NCBI GenBank assembly: GCA_964599565.1 | Contig: CAZRFE010000059.1 | Coordinates: 1-15,228, forward strand | Length of the DNA stretch: 15,228 bases | Source: JAJUFS01 sp964599565 | GTDB taxonomy: Bacteria; Pseudomonadota; Gammaproteobacteria; Natronospirales; JAJUFS01 | Direction: 5' to 3' | In this document: positions 8,217 through 15,100 of the stretch, piece by piece | How the letters are laid out: every line of letters starts with the position of its first letter | Numbering within the stretch: the stretch's first letter is position 1 | Program-made: the position numbers and the translations under genes | The notes under the pieces: generated by a model | Seen by the model: the letters and a program-made list of their open reading frames with translations, nothing else | Told to the model about the DNA's origin: nothing | Databases searched by the model: none

Positions 8217-8498
8217 TCAGTCGATGTAACGGAACTCCGGATCGAGCCGTTCGGCAACGCAGGCGTTCATGCGATTCGCGATCACGGGATCGGTGACGCC
8301 GCGTTCCAGCGCGAGGATGTAGTCGTCGCGATCGTCCCAGATCGCCTTGCCGACCCACACGCTGTCGTCGCCCTGCGCCAGTTTCGCGTCGCGCTGCCCG
8401 CGCAACTGGATGTACTGCGTCGACAGTTCTTCCCATGCGGCGCGAAATGCTTCTTCATGGCCGGGGTGAAGACGCCAGCGGTAGATGATGACGAACAT
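8217..8498 (-). CDS. ABM-like dimeric alpha/beta-barrel protein
   Basis: This 93-residue protein begins MFVIIYRWRLHPGHEEAF, then AAWEELSTQYIQLRG…, and ends in a basic/acidic segment with WDDRDDYILALER. The strand–PG–helix opening and size are those of the antibiotic-biosynthesis monooxygenase (ABM) superfamily. Many members of that superfamily are heme-degrading, quinone-modifying or of unknown function. No specific activity can be assigned. It lies 142 bases after purH and 97 bases before the nuclease-fold gene on the same strand. No Shine-Dalgarno site precedes the ATG, but TAGCAT lies six bases in front of it, which would suit a leaderless mRNA. Confidence 0.75.
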   Translation of the reverse strand: MFVIIYRWRLHPGHEEAFRAAWEELSTQYIQLRGQRDAKLAQGDDSVWVGKAIWDDRDDYILALERGVTDPVIANRMNACVAERLDPEFRYID

Positions 8499-8634
8499 TC
8501 CGGGATGCTAACGCAAAAGGCCGTGGGCGGGATCGACAGGATTTCCCCGGTAATCACGGCGTTCAGGAAAGGCGAAGACCGGGACGAGCGGATCTTGCGC
8601 GCTGCAACGCCGTCATCGGGCAAAAGACGCCCTC

Positions 8635-8650
8635 CCGGCATCAATGCCGG
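8635..8650 (-). repeat. Palindrome across the purH stop codon
   Basis: CCGGCAT / ATGCCGG (7 bp, 2-base centre) contains the purH TGA at 8641-8643. A second weak hairpin, GGGC…GCCC, lies just beyond at 8618-8632. Neither has a proper U tract, so termination is uncertain; the structure may protect the 3' end or slow polymerase. Confidence 0.4.
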
Positions 8651-10203
8651 AAGTGGCGGATGCCGGTGAAAACCATCGCCATGTCATGTTCGTTCGCGGC
8701 CTTGATGACCTCGTCATCGCGCATCGAGCCGCCCGGCTGGATCACGGCCGTCACGCCGACTTCCGCAGCGCTGTCGATGCCGTCGCGGAACGGGAAGAAG
8801 GCATCGGATGCCATCACCGCGCCTGCAACCTTCAAGCCCGCGTCCGCCGCCTTGATCGCGGCGATGCGTGCCGAGTAGACGCGCGACATCTGCCCGGCGC
8901 CGACGCCGATCGTCGCGTTGTCCTTTGCATACACGATGGCGTTCGATTTCACGAACTTCGCGACCTTCCAGCAGAACAGGAGATCGCGCAGCTCGCTGTC
9001 GTCGGGCCGGCGGTTGGAAACCACTTTCAGCTGCGAGGCGTCGAGCATCATCGTATCGGCATCCTGCACGAGCAGCCCGCCATGCACGCGCTTGAAGTCC
9101 GGTCCGCGGCGCGCGCTGTCGAAGCGTCCGCAATCGAGCAGGCGCACGTTGGGCTTGCCTTGCAGCACGTCCAGCGCGTCACGCGTCGCGCCCGGCGCGA
9201 TGATCACTTCCACGAACTGCCGGTCGAGAATCGCCTTGGCGGTTTCGATGTCGAGCATCTGGTTGAAGGCGATGATGCCGCCGAACGCGGATGTCGGGTC
9301 CGTCGCATACGCCTTCTCGTAGGCGTCGCGGATCGACATCGCGACCGCGACGCCGCACGGATTCGCGTGCTTGACGATCACGCAGGCCGGACTGTCGAAC
9401 TGCCGCACGCATTCGAGCGCGGCGTCGGCATCGGCGATGTTGTTGTAGCTCAGCGCCTTGCCCTGCAACTGGCGCGCAGCGACGACGGTGCCCGACGGCG
9501 CATTGCGCTCGGTGTAGAACGCCGCATCCTGGTGCGGGTTCTCGCCGTAGCGAAGGTCCTGCACCTTGGTGAACTGGAACGACAGCACGTCGGGAAACGC
9601 CGCGGGTTCGCCGTCGGCACGCACGCGCGTGAGAAACGACGCAATCATGCCGTCATAACGTGCGGTATGCGCGTAACCCTTCGCGGCGAGATTGAACCGG
9701 AGCGCATCGGATGTCGCGTTGCCGTTCATGTCCATTTCCTTGAGCACGCGGTCATAGTCGCCGGGTTCGACGACAAGCGTGACGTCCGCGTGGTTCTTCG
9801 CCGCGGCGCGCAGCATCGCGGGGCCACCGATGTCGATGTTCTCGATCGCGTCTTCCAGCGTGCAGCCCGGCTTCGCGATCGTCTGCTCGAAGGGATAGAG
9901 ATTCACCGCAAGCAGGTCGATCGGCACGATGCCGTGCTCGCCCATCACTGCGTCATCTTCACCACGCCGGCCAAGCAGTCCGCCGTGAATCTTCGGATGC
10001 AGCGTCTTGACGCGGCCGGCCATGATTTCCGGGAAGCCGGTGTGCGTCGACACTTCGGTAACCGCAATGCCGCACTCATCGAGCAGCTTCGCGGTGCCGC
10101 CCGTGGAAAGGATTTCGATGCCGCGGCGTGACAGTTCGCGCGCGAAATCGACGATGCCGGTCTTGTCGGAAACGCTCAGCAGCGCGCGTCGGATGGGTCT
10201 CAT
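8641..10203 (-). CDS. purH: Bifunctional AICAR formyltransferase / IMP cyclohydrolase
   Basis: This 520-residue bifunctional enzyme carries out the last two steps to IMP. The N-terminal IMP cyclohydrolase domain (about 1-200, MGS-like fold) has SVSDKTG, STGGTAKLL, GRVKTLHPKIHGGLL, NLYPF and the ENIDIGGPAMLRAAAKN block. The C-terminal AICAR transformylase domain has LRYGENPHQ (218-225), the catalytic Lys-His of VKHANPCG (K278, H279) and DPTSAFGGIIAFN. The length is typical. The start ATG has an AAGG about 10 bases upstream. It follows fis by 63 bases, and a terminator-like hairpin lies in that gap, so purH expression may be partly separated from dusB–fis. No PurR-type box was recognised. Confidence 0.97.
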   Translation of the reverse strand: MRPIRRALLSVSDKTGIVDFARELSRRGIEILSTGGTAKLLDECGIAVTEVSTHTGFPEIMAGRVKTLHPKIHGGLLGRRGEDDAVMGEHGIVPIDLLAVNLYPFEQTIAKPGCTLEDAIENIDIGGPAMLRAAAKNHADVTLVVEPGDYDRVLKEMDMNGNATSDALRFNLAAKGYAHTARYDGMIASFLTRVRADGEPAAFPDVLSFQFTKVQDLRYGENPHQDAAFYTERNAPSGTVVAARQLQGKALSYNNIADADAALECVRQFDSPACVIVKHANPCGVAVAMSIRDAYEKAYATDPTSAFGGIIAFNQMLDIETAKAILDRQFVEVIIAPGATRDALDVLQGKPNVRLLDCGRFDSARRGPDFKRVHGGLLVQDADTMMLDASQLKVVSNRRPDDSELRDLLFCWKVAKFVKSNAIVYAKDNATIGVGAGQMSRVYSARIAAIKAADAGLKVAGAVMASDAFFPFRDGIDSAAEVGVTAVIQPGGSMRDDEVIKAANEHDMAMVFTGIRHFRH

Positions 10204-10232
10204 CGTGCGTGGCCCTTGCGGTCGGATGCGAG

Positions 10233-10260
10233 AGAAGAAAGGCCGCCTGCGACGGCGGCC
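10233..10260 (-). terminator. Intrinsic terminator/attenuator between fis and purH
   Basis: On the minus strand a perfect 7-bp stem, GGCCGCC / GGCGGCC (10254-10260 with 10241-10247), closes a 6-base loop and is followed by TTTCTTCT. It begins 6 bases after the fis stop. The U tract is interrupted by C, so partial termination with read-through to purH is likely. Confidence 0.7.
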
Positions 10261-10266
10261 CGAGTG

Positions 10267-10584
10267 TCAGTTATGCAGCCCGTGGGCGCGCAGTTTCTTG
10301 CGCAGCGTGCTGCGGTTGATGCCGAGTATCTCGGCGGCGCGCGACTGGTTGCCGCGCGTGAACTCGAGCACCGCGCGCAGCAGCGGTTCCTCGACCTCGT
10401 TGATCACGAGCGTGTAGAGATTCGCGGGTACGTGTCCGTCCAGGTCCTTGAAGTAGCGGCGCAGCGCGACTTCCGCGCATTCGCGCAGCGGCTGGGCCTG
10501 GTTTTCCCGGACGACATTCAGATCCACGACCTGGCCTTCACCGCGATTCTCCGTCAGCCTTTCGGCCGTCCCCCTGTTGTTCAT
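10267..10584 (-). CDS. fis: Fis nucleoid-associated DNA-binding protein
   Basis: This 105-residue protein has the Fis core. It includes an N-terminal beta-hairpin/helix region, helices around LRECAEVALRRYFKDLDG and VEEPLLRAVLEFTRGNQ, and the C-terminal helix-turn-helix SRAAEILGINRSTLRKKLRAHGL (about 81-103). Fis dimers bend DNA, activate rRNA promoters and shape the nucleoid during fast growth. The start at 10584 was chosen because its ATG overlaps the dusB stop (ATGA) and a GGAGG lies 10 bases upstream (plus-strand 10595-10599); an ATG six codons earlier lacks such a site. The dusB–fis operon is conserved in gammaproteobacteria. A terminator-like hairpin follows. Confidence 0.93.
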   Translation of the reverse strand: MNNRGTAERLTENRGEGQVVDLNVVRENQAQPLRECAEVALRRYFKDLDGHVPANLYTLVINEVEEPLLRAVLEFTRGNQSRAAEILGINRSTLRKKLRAHGLHN

Positions 10585-11588
10585 GCCGCTTGGTCCTCCC
10601 ATGCCCCTTCCGGTGTGGAGAAATACCTTTCCACGAGGCTTGTCTGTTCTTCGGTCGACTCGACGCGCATCACCTGGCGGCGAAAGATGCCTGCGGATGC
10701 CGCATCACGCGTATCGCCCCGTGATTCGCAATACCAGGCGATGTGCTTGCGCGCGATCCGCACGCCCGCTGCCTCGCCATAGAACGCATACAGGTTGCAA
10801 AGATGCTCCAGCAGGATGCCCCGGATCTCGTCCCTGTCCGGTTCGGGCAGCTTCTCGCCGGTCGCGAGAAAATGTCCGATCTCCCTGAATATCCACGGCC
10901 GTCCCTGCGCGGCGCGGCCGATCATGATCGCCGCCGCGCCGGTGAATTCGAGAACATCCCGCGCCTTTTCCGGCGAATCGACATCGCCGTTCGCCATTAC
11001 CGGGATGTCCACCGCGCGCACGATCGCGCGGATGGTGTCGTATTCGGCTTCGCCCTTGTACAGGTCGGCGCGCGTGCGCCCATGCACGGCGAGCGCCTGG
11101 ATGCCTGCATCCTGCGCAAGCTGCGCAACGCGGATGCCGTTGCGGTTGTCCCTGTCCCAGCCGGTGCGAATCTTCAGCGTCACCGGCAGATCCACGCTGC
11201 CGACAACCGCATCGAGAATGTCGCGCACCAGGCCTTCATCCTTCAGCAGCGCGGAACCCGCGGCCTTGTTGCAGACCTTCTTTGCGGGACAGCCCATGTT
11301 GATATCGATGATCTCCGCGCCATGCTCGGCATTCAGCTTCGCCGCTTCGGCCATCATCTGCGGGTCGCCGCCGGCGATCTGCACGATGCGTGGCGCATCT
11401 TCGCCGCCATGGTCGAGCCGGTGACGCGTCTTGCGCGAATTCCACAGCCGCACATCGGACGTGACCATCTCCGAGACCGCCATTCCCGCGCCGAGCCTGC
11501 GGCAAAGCTGCCGGAACGGCCGATCGGTGACGCCGGCCATCGGGGCCAGCACCAGGTTGTTCGCGAGAACGTACCGGCCGATGTGCAT
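10581..11588 (-). CDS. dusB: tRNA-dihydrouridine synthase B
   Basis: This 335-residue FMN-dependent TIM-barrel enzyme reduces a specific uridine in the tRNA D-loop. The N-terminal LAPMAGVTDRPFR (14-26), the catalytic cysteine in NMGCPAKKV (C100), LKIRTGWD, AVHGRTR and the FMN-phosphate loop around NGDV and IGRAAQGRPW are all present. The smaller helical tRNA-binding domain follows at about 240-335. It overlaps fis by four bases and forms the usual dusB–fis operon, where dusB serves as the long first gene. A good sigma-70 promoter lies just upstream. The ribosome site before its ATG is poor, in keeping with low DusB output from an mRNA mainly used to make Fis. Confidence 0.96.
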   Translation of the reverse strand: MHIGRYVLANNLVLAPMAGVTDRPFRQLCRRLGAGMAVSEMVTSDVRLWNSRKTRHRLDHGGEDAPRIVQIAGGDPQMMAEAAKLNAEHGAEIIDINMGCPAKKVCNKAAGSALLKDEGLVRDILDAVVGSVDLPVTLKIRTGWDRDNRNGIRVAQLAQDAGIQALAVHGRTRADLYKGEAEYDTIRAIVRAVDIPVMANGDVDSPEKARDVLEFTGAAAIMIGRAAQGRPWIFREIGHFLATGEKLPEPDRDEIRGILLEHLCNLYAFYGEAAGVRIARKHIAWYCESRGDTRDAASAGIFRRQVMRVESTEEQTSLVERYFSTPEGAWEDQAA

Positions 11589-11626
11589 GACGAAGAGAAC
11601 GCGTTACCGAAGATCAGGGACCGGAA

Positions 11627-11654
11627 ATAATACTCGTGGCGCGGCGGGAGTCAA
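11627..11654 (-). promoter_or_regulatory. Sigma-70 promoter of dusB–fis
   Basis: On the minus strand TTGACT (11649-11654) is followed after 16 bases by TATTAT (11627-11632). Each hexamer matches the consensus at five of six positions. The start site would be near 11620, giving a leader of about 30 bases. This is the best promoter in the window. Confidence 0.8.
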
Positions 11655-11681
11655 AGCACGACGCAGCAGTTCGCGTGCATC

Positions 11682-11702
11682 GAAAATCATTTCTGAAAAT
11701 CA
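11682..11702. repeat. Direct repeat GAAAATCA in AT-rich DNA upstream of dusB–fis
   Basis: GAAAATCA occurs at 11682-11689 and 11695-11702 (13-base period), and a related CGAAAATT lies about 18 bases further left of the zinc-ribbon gene's stop. The block lies 28-100 bases upstream of the dusB -35. It could be an UP element or regulator site; fis autoregulation by Fis is known in E. coli, but no site is proven here. Confidence 0.4.
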
Positions 11703-11737
11703 AGACTTGAGAAACGAAAATTTTCTGCTTCACGCGT

Positions 11738-12631
11738 TCAGCGTGCAGCTGCATCCGCGCGGCAGACATGTCCGCCGTTGCGCGTGAAACACGCTTCGAC
11801 CTGGAAGCCGACCGCCGCGCTGCCCGGATCGACGATCGCAAGTTCTACCGCATGCCGTTCGCCGGCACGCAACGGCAGTTGCGCGGCAACCGCCGGGTTG
11901 CGCAGGTATTCCGCCGCGCTGAAATAGCGCGTCGCCACGGTCTCGCCCCATCGGTCCTGCAGATCGACGTGCAGCTCGGGCCACGGTTGCGCATGCGGGC
12001 TGCGGTTTTCCAGTACCGCGGTCAGATGCAGTGCGCGCGGATGATCCGGATGCGAACTGACTTCCGTGCGCGACACGTTCAGCGCGGCGAGATCGCGCGG
12101 CGGTTCCAGCGTCACGCCGAGCGTTGCGTACGCGCGCGCGAGCAGGGGACCGAGTTGCGGATGTTCAAGCACCGCGAAGCGCTGCCAGTGCACGAGCTGC
12201 GCGCCGAGCACGATCAGCAGCAGGATGTTGAGAATGCCGGTGGCAAGCGTGTGGCGGCGCGGTGCCGGTGGCGGCGCGAAGTCGAGCGGCGCACGCGCGG
12301 GAGATGTCTCACCTGCCATCTCCGCTGTCGCCTGGCGCTCATCGCGTGCCGGCGGCGCGTCAAGGCGAAGTTCCTCGGTCTCGGTGTATTCGAGATTGTC
12401 GAACAGGTCGCCCGCGTATTCCTCGTTCAGCAGCGGCGCATCCGGCTTCGGTTCACGCCGCCGTGCGGCGGCCACGGCCGCGATTTCCTCGGGCGTCAGT
12501 TCGTCGCGCAGCGTCTCCAGCGCATTGAACACGTGCTTGCAGCGCGAGCAGCGCACGCGCCCGTTCGCGGCCTTCAGATGGGAAGGCTTGAGGTGAAAGA
12601 ACGTGAGGCATTCAGGGCACTGCGCGTACAT
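11738..12631 (-). CDS. Zinc-ribbon / DUF3426 single-pass membrane protein
   Basis: This 297-residue protein starts with a MJ0042-type zinc ribbon, C5-x2-C8 and C28-x2-C31 (MYAQCPEC … VRCSRC). A low-complexity acidic linker runs from about 40 to 125, one membrane helix (about 128-149, rich in I/L/V) follows, and then a C-terminal DUF3426 domain that should lie in the periplasm. The function of the family is not established; the topology suggests a cytoplasmic metal-binding head linked to an envelope domain. The frame is open far upstream inside prmA, but MYAQCPEC is the conserved N-terminus, so the ATG at 12631 is right. The gene lies between prmA and dusB, as it does in Pseudomonas and relatives. 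Confidence 0.88.
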   Translation of the reverse strand: MYAQCPECLTFFHLKPSHLKAANGRVRCSRCKHVFNALETLRDELTPEEIAAVAAARRREPKPDAPLLNEEYAGDLFDNLEYTETEELRLDAPPARDERQATAEMAGETSPARAPLDFAPPPAPRRHTLATGILNILLLIVLGAQLVHWQRFAVLEHPQLGPLLARAYATLGVTLEPPRDLAALNVSRTEVSSHPDHPRALHLTAVLENRSPHAQPWPELHVDLQDRWGETVATRYFSAAEYLRNPAVAAQLPLRAGERHAVELAIVDPGSAAVGFQVEACFTRNGGHVCRADAAAR

Positions 12632-12664
12632 GGCGGAAGAATACCGCGTAATCGATGAGGAGTT

Positions 12665-12712
12665 GTAGGAGCGTCTTTCGTGCGCGAGTGCGCGCACACA
12701 AGGCGTTCCTAC
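12665..12712. repeat. REPIN-like element: two inverted REP-type arms at the prmA stop
   Basis: Two 24-base arms, each starting GTAGGA and continuing CG-n-CTT..GTGCGCG, face each other. The left arm is 12665-12688 on the plus strand; the right arm is 12689-12712 on the minus strand. They agree at 18 of the first 22 positions. The inner GTGCGCG/CGCGCAC (12680-12686 / 12691-12697) forms a 7-bp stem. The prmA stop TAG (12709-12711) is part of the right arm's GTAGGA head. Confidence 0.7.
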
Positions 12713-13611
12713 GTCTTCTTTCCCGCAAGTCGAACCCATTCTTCGCGCTCGTCCTCGATCTCGAGCGTGATGCCGTGGGCGCGGTATGCATCCGCGACTT
12801 CCTCCGCCTGCTTGCGCAGCAGGCCCGCGAGCGCAATGCGTCCGCCGCTTCGCAAAGCACCGGCGATGACACCGCTCAGTTCGACGAGCGGACGAGCAAG
12901 GATGTTTGCGACAACGATGTCTGCCTGTGCGCCGGCCATCGCCGCGTCCAGCGCCGGCGGCAGACACAGCGAGAGGCGGTTGATGACCTTGTTGCGCGCG
13001 GCGTTGTCGCGCGTCGCGACGAGCGCCTGCGGGTCGATGTCGGTCGCGATCACGTGTTCCGCGCCGAGCAATGCCGCGCCGACCGCGAGAATTCCCGACC
13101 CGCAGCCGTAATCGACCACCGTGCGGTTCGAAAGCTCGCCCTGTGCGGCGAGCGCGTCCAGCCATTCCAGGCACAGTGCGGTCGTCGGATGCGTGCCGGT
13201 ACCGAATGCGAGACCGGGATCGAGCACCATGTTCACGGCATCCGGTTCCGGCGGCTCATATGCCGTCGGTACGACCCAGAGCCTGCGGCCGAACTTCACC
13301 GGCCGGAAGTTCTTCAGCCATTCACGGCTCCAGTCGCGATCCTCGAGAATCTCGATGCGATGGTCGGGCAGGGCGCCGAGTGTTGCGAGCAGGAATGCGC
13401 GTACACCGTCGACATCCGCATCGACGCTGAACATCCCCGTCACCCGCGTCTGTTGCCACAGCGGCATTTCGCCCGGCCAGGGCTCGAACACGGGATCGTC
13501 CGCCGCGTCCCGGTAGGTCACGGCGACGGCGCCCGCGGCAAGCAGCGCGTCTTCCACCTGTTCGGTGTCGAGCGCGCCGAGCGCGAGGTCGATCTGGAGC
13601 CAGTTGGACAT
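12709..13611 (-). CDS. prmA: Ribosomal protein L11 methyltransferase
   Basis: This 300-residue SAM-dependent enzyme trimethylates residues of ribosomal protein L11. An N-terminal substrate-recognition domain (about 1-60) precedes the hallmark DPGLAFGTGTHPTT (131-144), the SAM-binding VVDYGCGSG (165-173), ATDIDPQAL, and the catalytic-loop motif VANILARPL. The length is near the usual value. The start at 13611 matches the family N-terminus (MSNWLQIDL), although no ribosome site is evident. It lies 40 bases after accC. Its TAG stop is contributed by a REP-like palindrome, leaving a C-terminus of GKKT. Confidence 0.96.
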   Translation of the reverse strand: MSNWLQIDLALGALDTEQVEDALLAAGAVAVTYRDAADDPVFEPWPGEMPLWQQTRVTGMFSVDADVDGVRAFLLATLGALPDHRIEILEDRDWSREWLKNFRPVKFGRRLWVVPTAYEPPEPDAVNMVLDPGLAFGTGTHPTTALCLEWLDALAAQGELSNRTVVDYGCGSGILAVGAALLGAEHVIATDIDPQALVATRDNAARNKVINRLSLCLPPALDAAMAGAQADIVVANILARPLVELSGVIAGALRSGGRIALAGLLRKQAEEVADAYRAHGITLEIEDEREEWVRLAGKKT

Positions 13612-13628
13612 GTGGTGTGGCGCAAAGG

Positions 13629-13656
13629 GGAGCGGCGGTCTTCAGCCGCTCCTACA
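13629..13656. repeat. REP-like palindrome at the accC stop
   Basis: GGAGCGGC (13629-13636) pairs with GCCGCTCC (13645-13652) around an 8-base loop. On the minus strand it reads TGTAGGAGCGGCTGAAG…, very close to the REP head common in Xanthomonadales and Pseudomonas. The accC stop TAG (13652-13654) lies inside GTAGGAGCG, the same placement as at the prmA stop. Confidence 0.75.
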
Positions 13657-14998
13657 GGCCCAGTTTCTTCTGCAGGTAATGAATGTCCGTTCCGCCCTGT
13701 ATGAACGCCGAATCGTTGAACAGGTCGACGTGCAGCGCGGTGTTCGTGTCGATGCCTTCAACGACCACTTCCGACAGCGCCGTGCGCATGCGCGCGAGCG
13801 CGGATTCGCGCGTCGGGCCGTGCGCGATGATCTTGCCGATGAGCGAGTCGTAGTTCGGCGGCACGACGTAGCCGGAATAGATGTGCGAGTCGACGCGAAT
13901 GCCGGGACCGCCGGGCGCGTGGTACGCCTTGATGAGTCCCGGTGAGGGACGGAACGTCTTGGCATTTTCCGCGTTGATGCGGCACTCGAAGGCATGTCCT
14001 TCGAACACGATGTCCTTCTGCCGGTACGCAAGCTTCTCGCCCGCGGCGATGCGCAGCTGTTCCTTGACGATGTCCACGCCGGTGATCATTTCCGTCACCG
14101 GATGCTCGACCTGCACGCGCGTGTTCATCTCGATGAAATAGAACTTGCCGTTCTCGTACAGGAACTCGAACGTGCCCGCGCCGCGGTAGCCGATGTCGCG
14201 GCATGCCTTCGCGCAGCGCTCGCCCATCTCGTTCAGCAGTTTCTCCGGGATGCCCGGCGCCGGCGCTTCCTCGATGACCTTCTGGTGACGGCGCTGCATG
14301 GAGCAGTCGCGCGTACCAAGGTGGATCGCGCTGCCGTGCTCGTCCGCCAGCACCTGGAATTCCACGTGGCGCGGATGCTCGAGGAATTTCTCCATGTACA
14401 CGACGGGATTGCCGAACGCCGTCTGTGCCTCGTTCTGCGTCAGCGAGATTGCGGAAAGCAGCGTCGCTTCGGAATGCACGACCTTCATGCCGCGTCCACC
14501 GCCGCCGCCCGCGGCCTTGATGATCACGGGGTAACCGATCTCGCGCGCCATGCGCAGATTGTCCGCGTCGTTGTCGCCGAGCGCGCCGTCGGAACCCGGC
14601 ACCGTGGGAACGCCCGCTGCACGCATCGCCTCCTTGGCGGAAACCTTGTCGCCCATCAGGCGGATGGTGTCAGGACGCGGGCCGATGAACACGAAACCGG
14701 ATTTCTCCACGCGTTCCGCGAAATCCGCGTTCTCGGAGAGAAAGCCGTAACCGGGATGAATGCCCACGGCATCGGTGACTTCCGCCGCGGAGATGATCGC
14801 CGGCATGTTGAGGTACGACTCGGTGGACGAGGGCGGGCCGATGCACACCGCTTCATCCGCGAGCTTGACGTGTTTCAGTTCGCGGTCCGCGCTGGAGTAC
14901 ACGGCCACGGTCCTGATGCCGAGTTCCTTGCAGGCGCGCAGCACCCGAAGTGCGATTTCGCCGCGATTGGCAATGACGACTTTATCCAGCATTGGCAT
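13652..14998 (-). CDS. accC: Biotin carboxylase subunit of acetyl-CoA carboxylase
   Basis: This 448-residue ATP-grasp enzyme carboxylates biotin on AccB with bicarbonate and ATP, the first half of malonyl-CoA synthesis. It has VVIANRGEIALRV at the N-terminus, HPGYGFLSEN (81-90), the glycine-rich ATP loop KAAGGGGGRGMK (161-172), the HxQ-type RRHQKVIEEAP, and EMNTRVQVEHPVTE with the catalytic Glu and Arg. The first ATG (14998) has a weak AAGAG in front; the ATG two codons later (14992) gives the common MLDK start. The protein ends KKLGL, a few residues short of E. coli AccC, because the stop falls in a REP-like palindrome. It lies 102 bases after accB in the conserved operon. Confidence 0.97.
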   Translation of the reverse strand: MPMLDKVVIANRGEIALRVLRACKELGIRTVAVYSSADRELKHVKLADEAVCIGPPSSTESYLNMPAIISAAEVTDAVGIHPGYGFLSENADFAERVEKSGFVFIGPRPDTIRLMGDKVSAKEAMRAAGVPTVPGSDGALGDNDADNLRMAREIGYPVIIKAAGGGGGRGMKVVHSEATLLSAISLTQNEAQTAFGNPVVYMEKFLEHPRHVEFQVLADEHGSAIHLGTRDCSMQRRHQKVIEEAPAPGIPEKLLNEMGERCAKACRDIGYRGAGTFEFLYENGKFYFIEMNTRVQVEHPVTEMITGVDIVKEQLRIAAGEKLAYRQKDIVFEGHAFECRINAENAKTFRPSPGLIKAYHAPGGPGIRVDSHIYSGYVVPPNYDSLIGKIIAHGPTRESALARMRTALSEVVVEGIDTNTALHVDLFNDSAFIQGGTDIHYLQKKLGL

Positions 14999-15045
14999 AT
15001 GTGCTCTTGAATTTGTTTATCGCGCGCATGATCCCGTTACCGAGA

Positions 15046-15096
15046 GGAGCGCGCAGTGCTTCGTTCAGTCCTGCTTTTCGAACGAAGCCGCGCTCC
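15046..15096. repeat. Long two-part hairpin between accB and accC
   Basis: The outer stem GGAGCGCG / CGCGCTCC (15046-15053 / 15089-15096) and inner stem GCTTCGTTC / GAACGAAGC (15058-15066 / 15080-15088) are both perfect, together 17 bp. A 4-base bulge lies on one side and a 13-base loop between the arms. The GGAGCG head resembles the two REP-like elements downstream. No T run follows on the minus strand, so it does not look like a terminator. Confidence 0.65.
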
Positions 15097-15100
15097 CCGA

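Noticed and set aside
8644..10131. 495-codon plus-strand open frame opposite purH
   Set aside because: An exact antisense shadow of a complete purH; no ribosome site or motif.
11731..11745. Small hairpin CACGC…GCGTG at the zinc-ribbon gene's stop as terminator
   Set aside because: Only 5 bp, and the following sequence lacks a U tract at the proper distance.
12632..13174. N-terminal extension of the zinc-ribbon gene into prmA
   Set aside because: The frame is open but overlaps prmA out of frame and encodes Arg/Gly-rich nonsense; the conserved start MYAQCPEC is at 12631.
13994..15010. 338-codon plus-strand open frame opposite accC
   Set aside because: Antisense shadow of accC with shadow-type composition.
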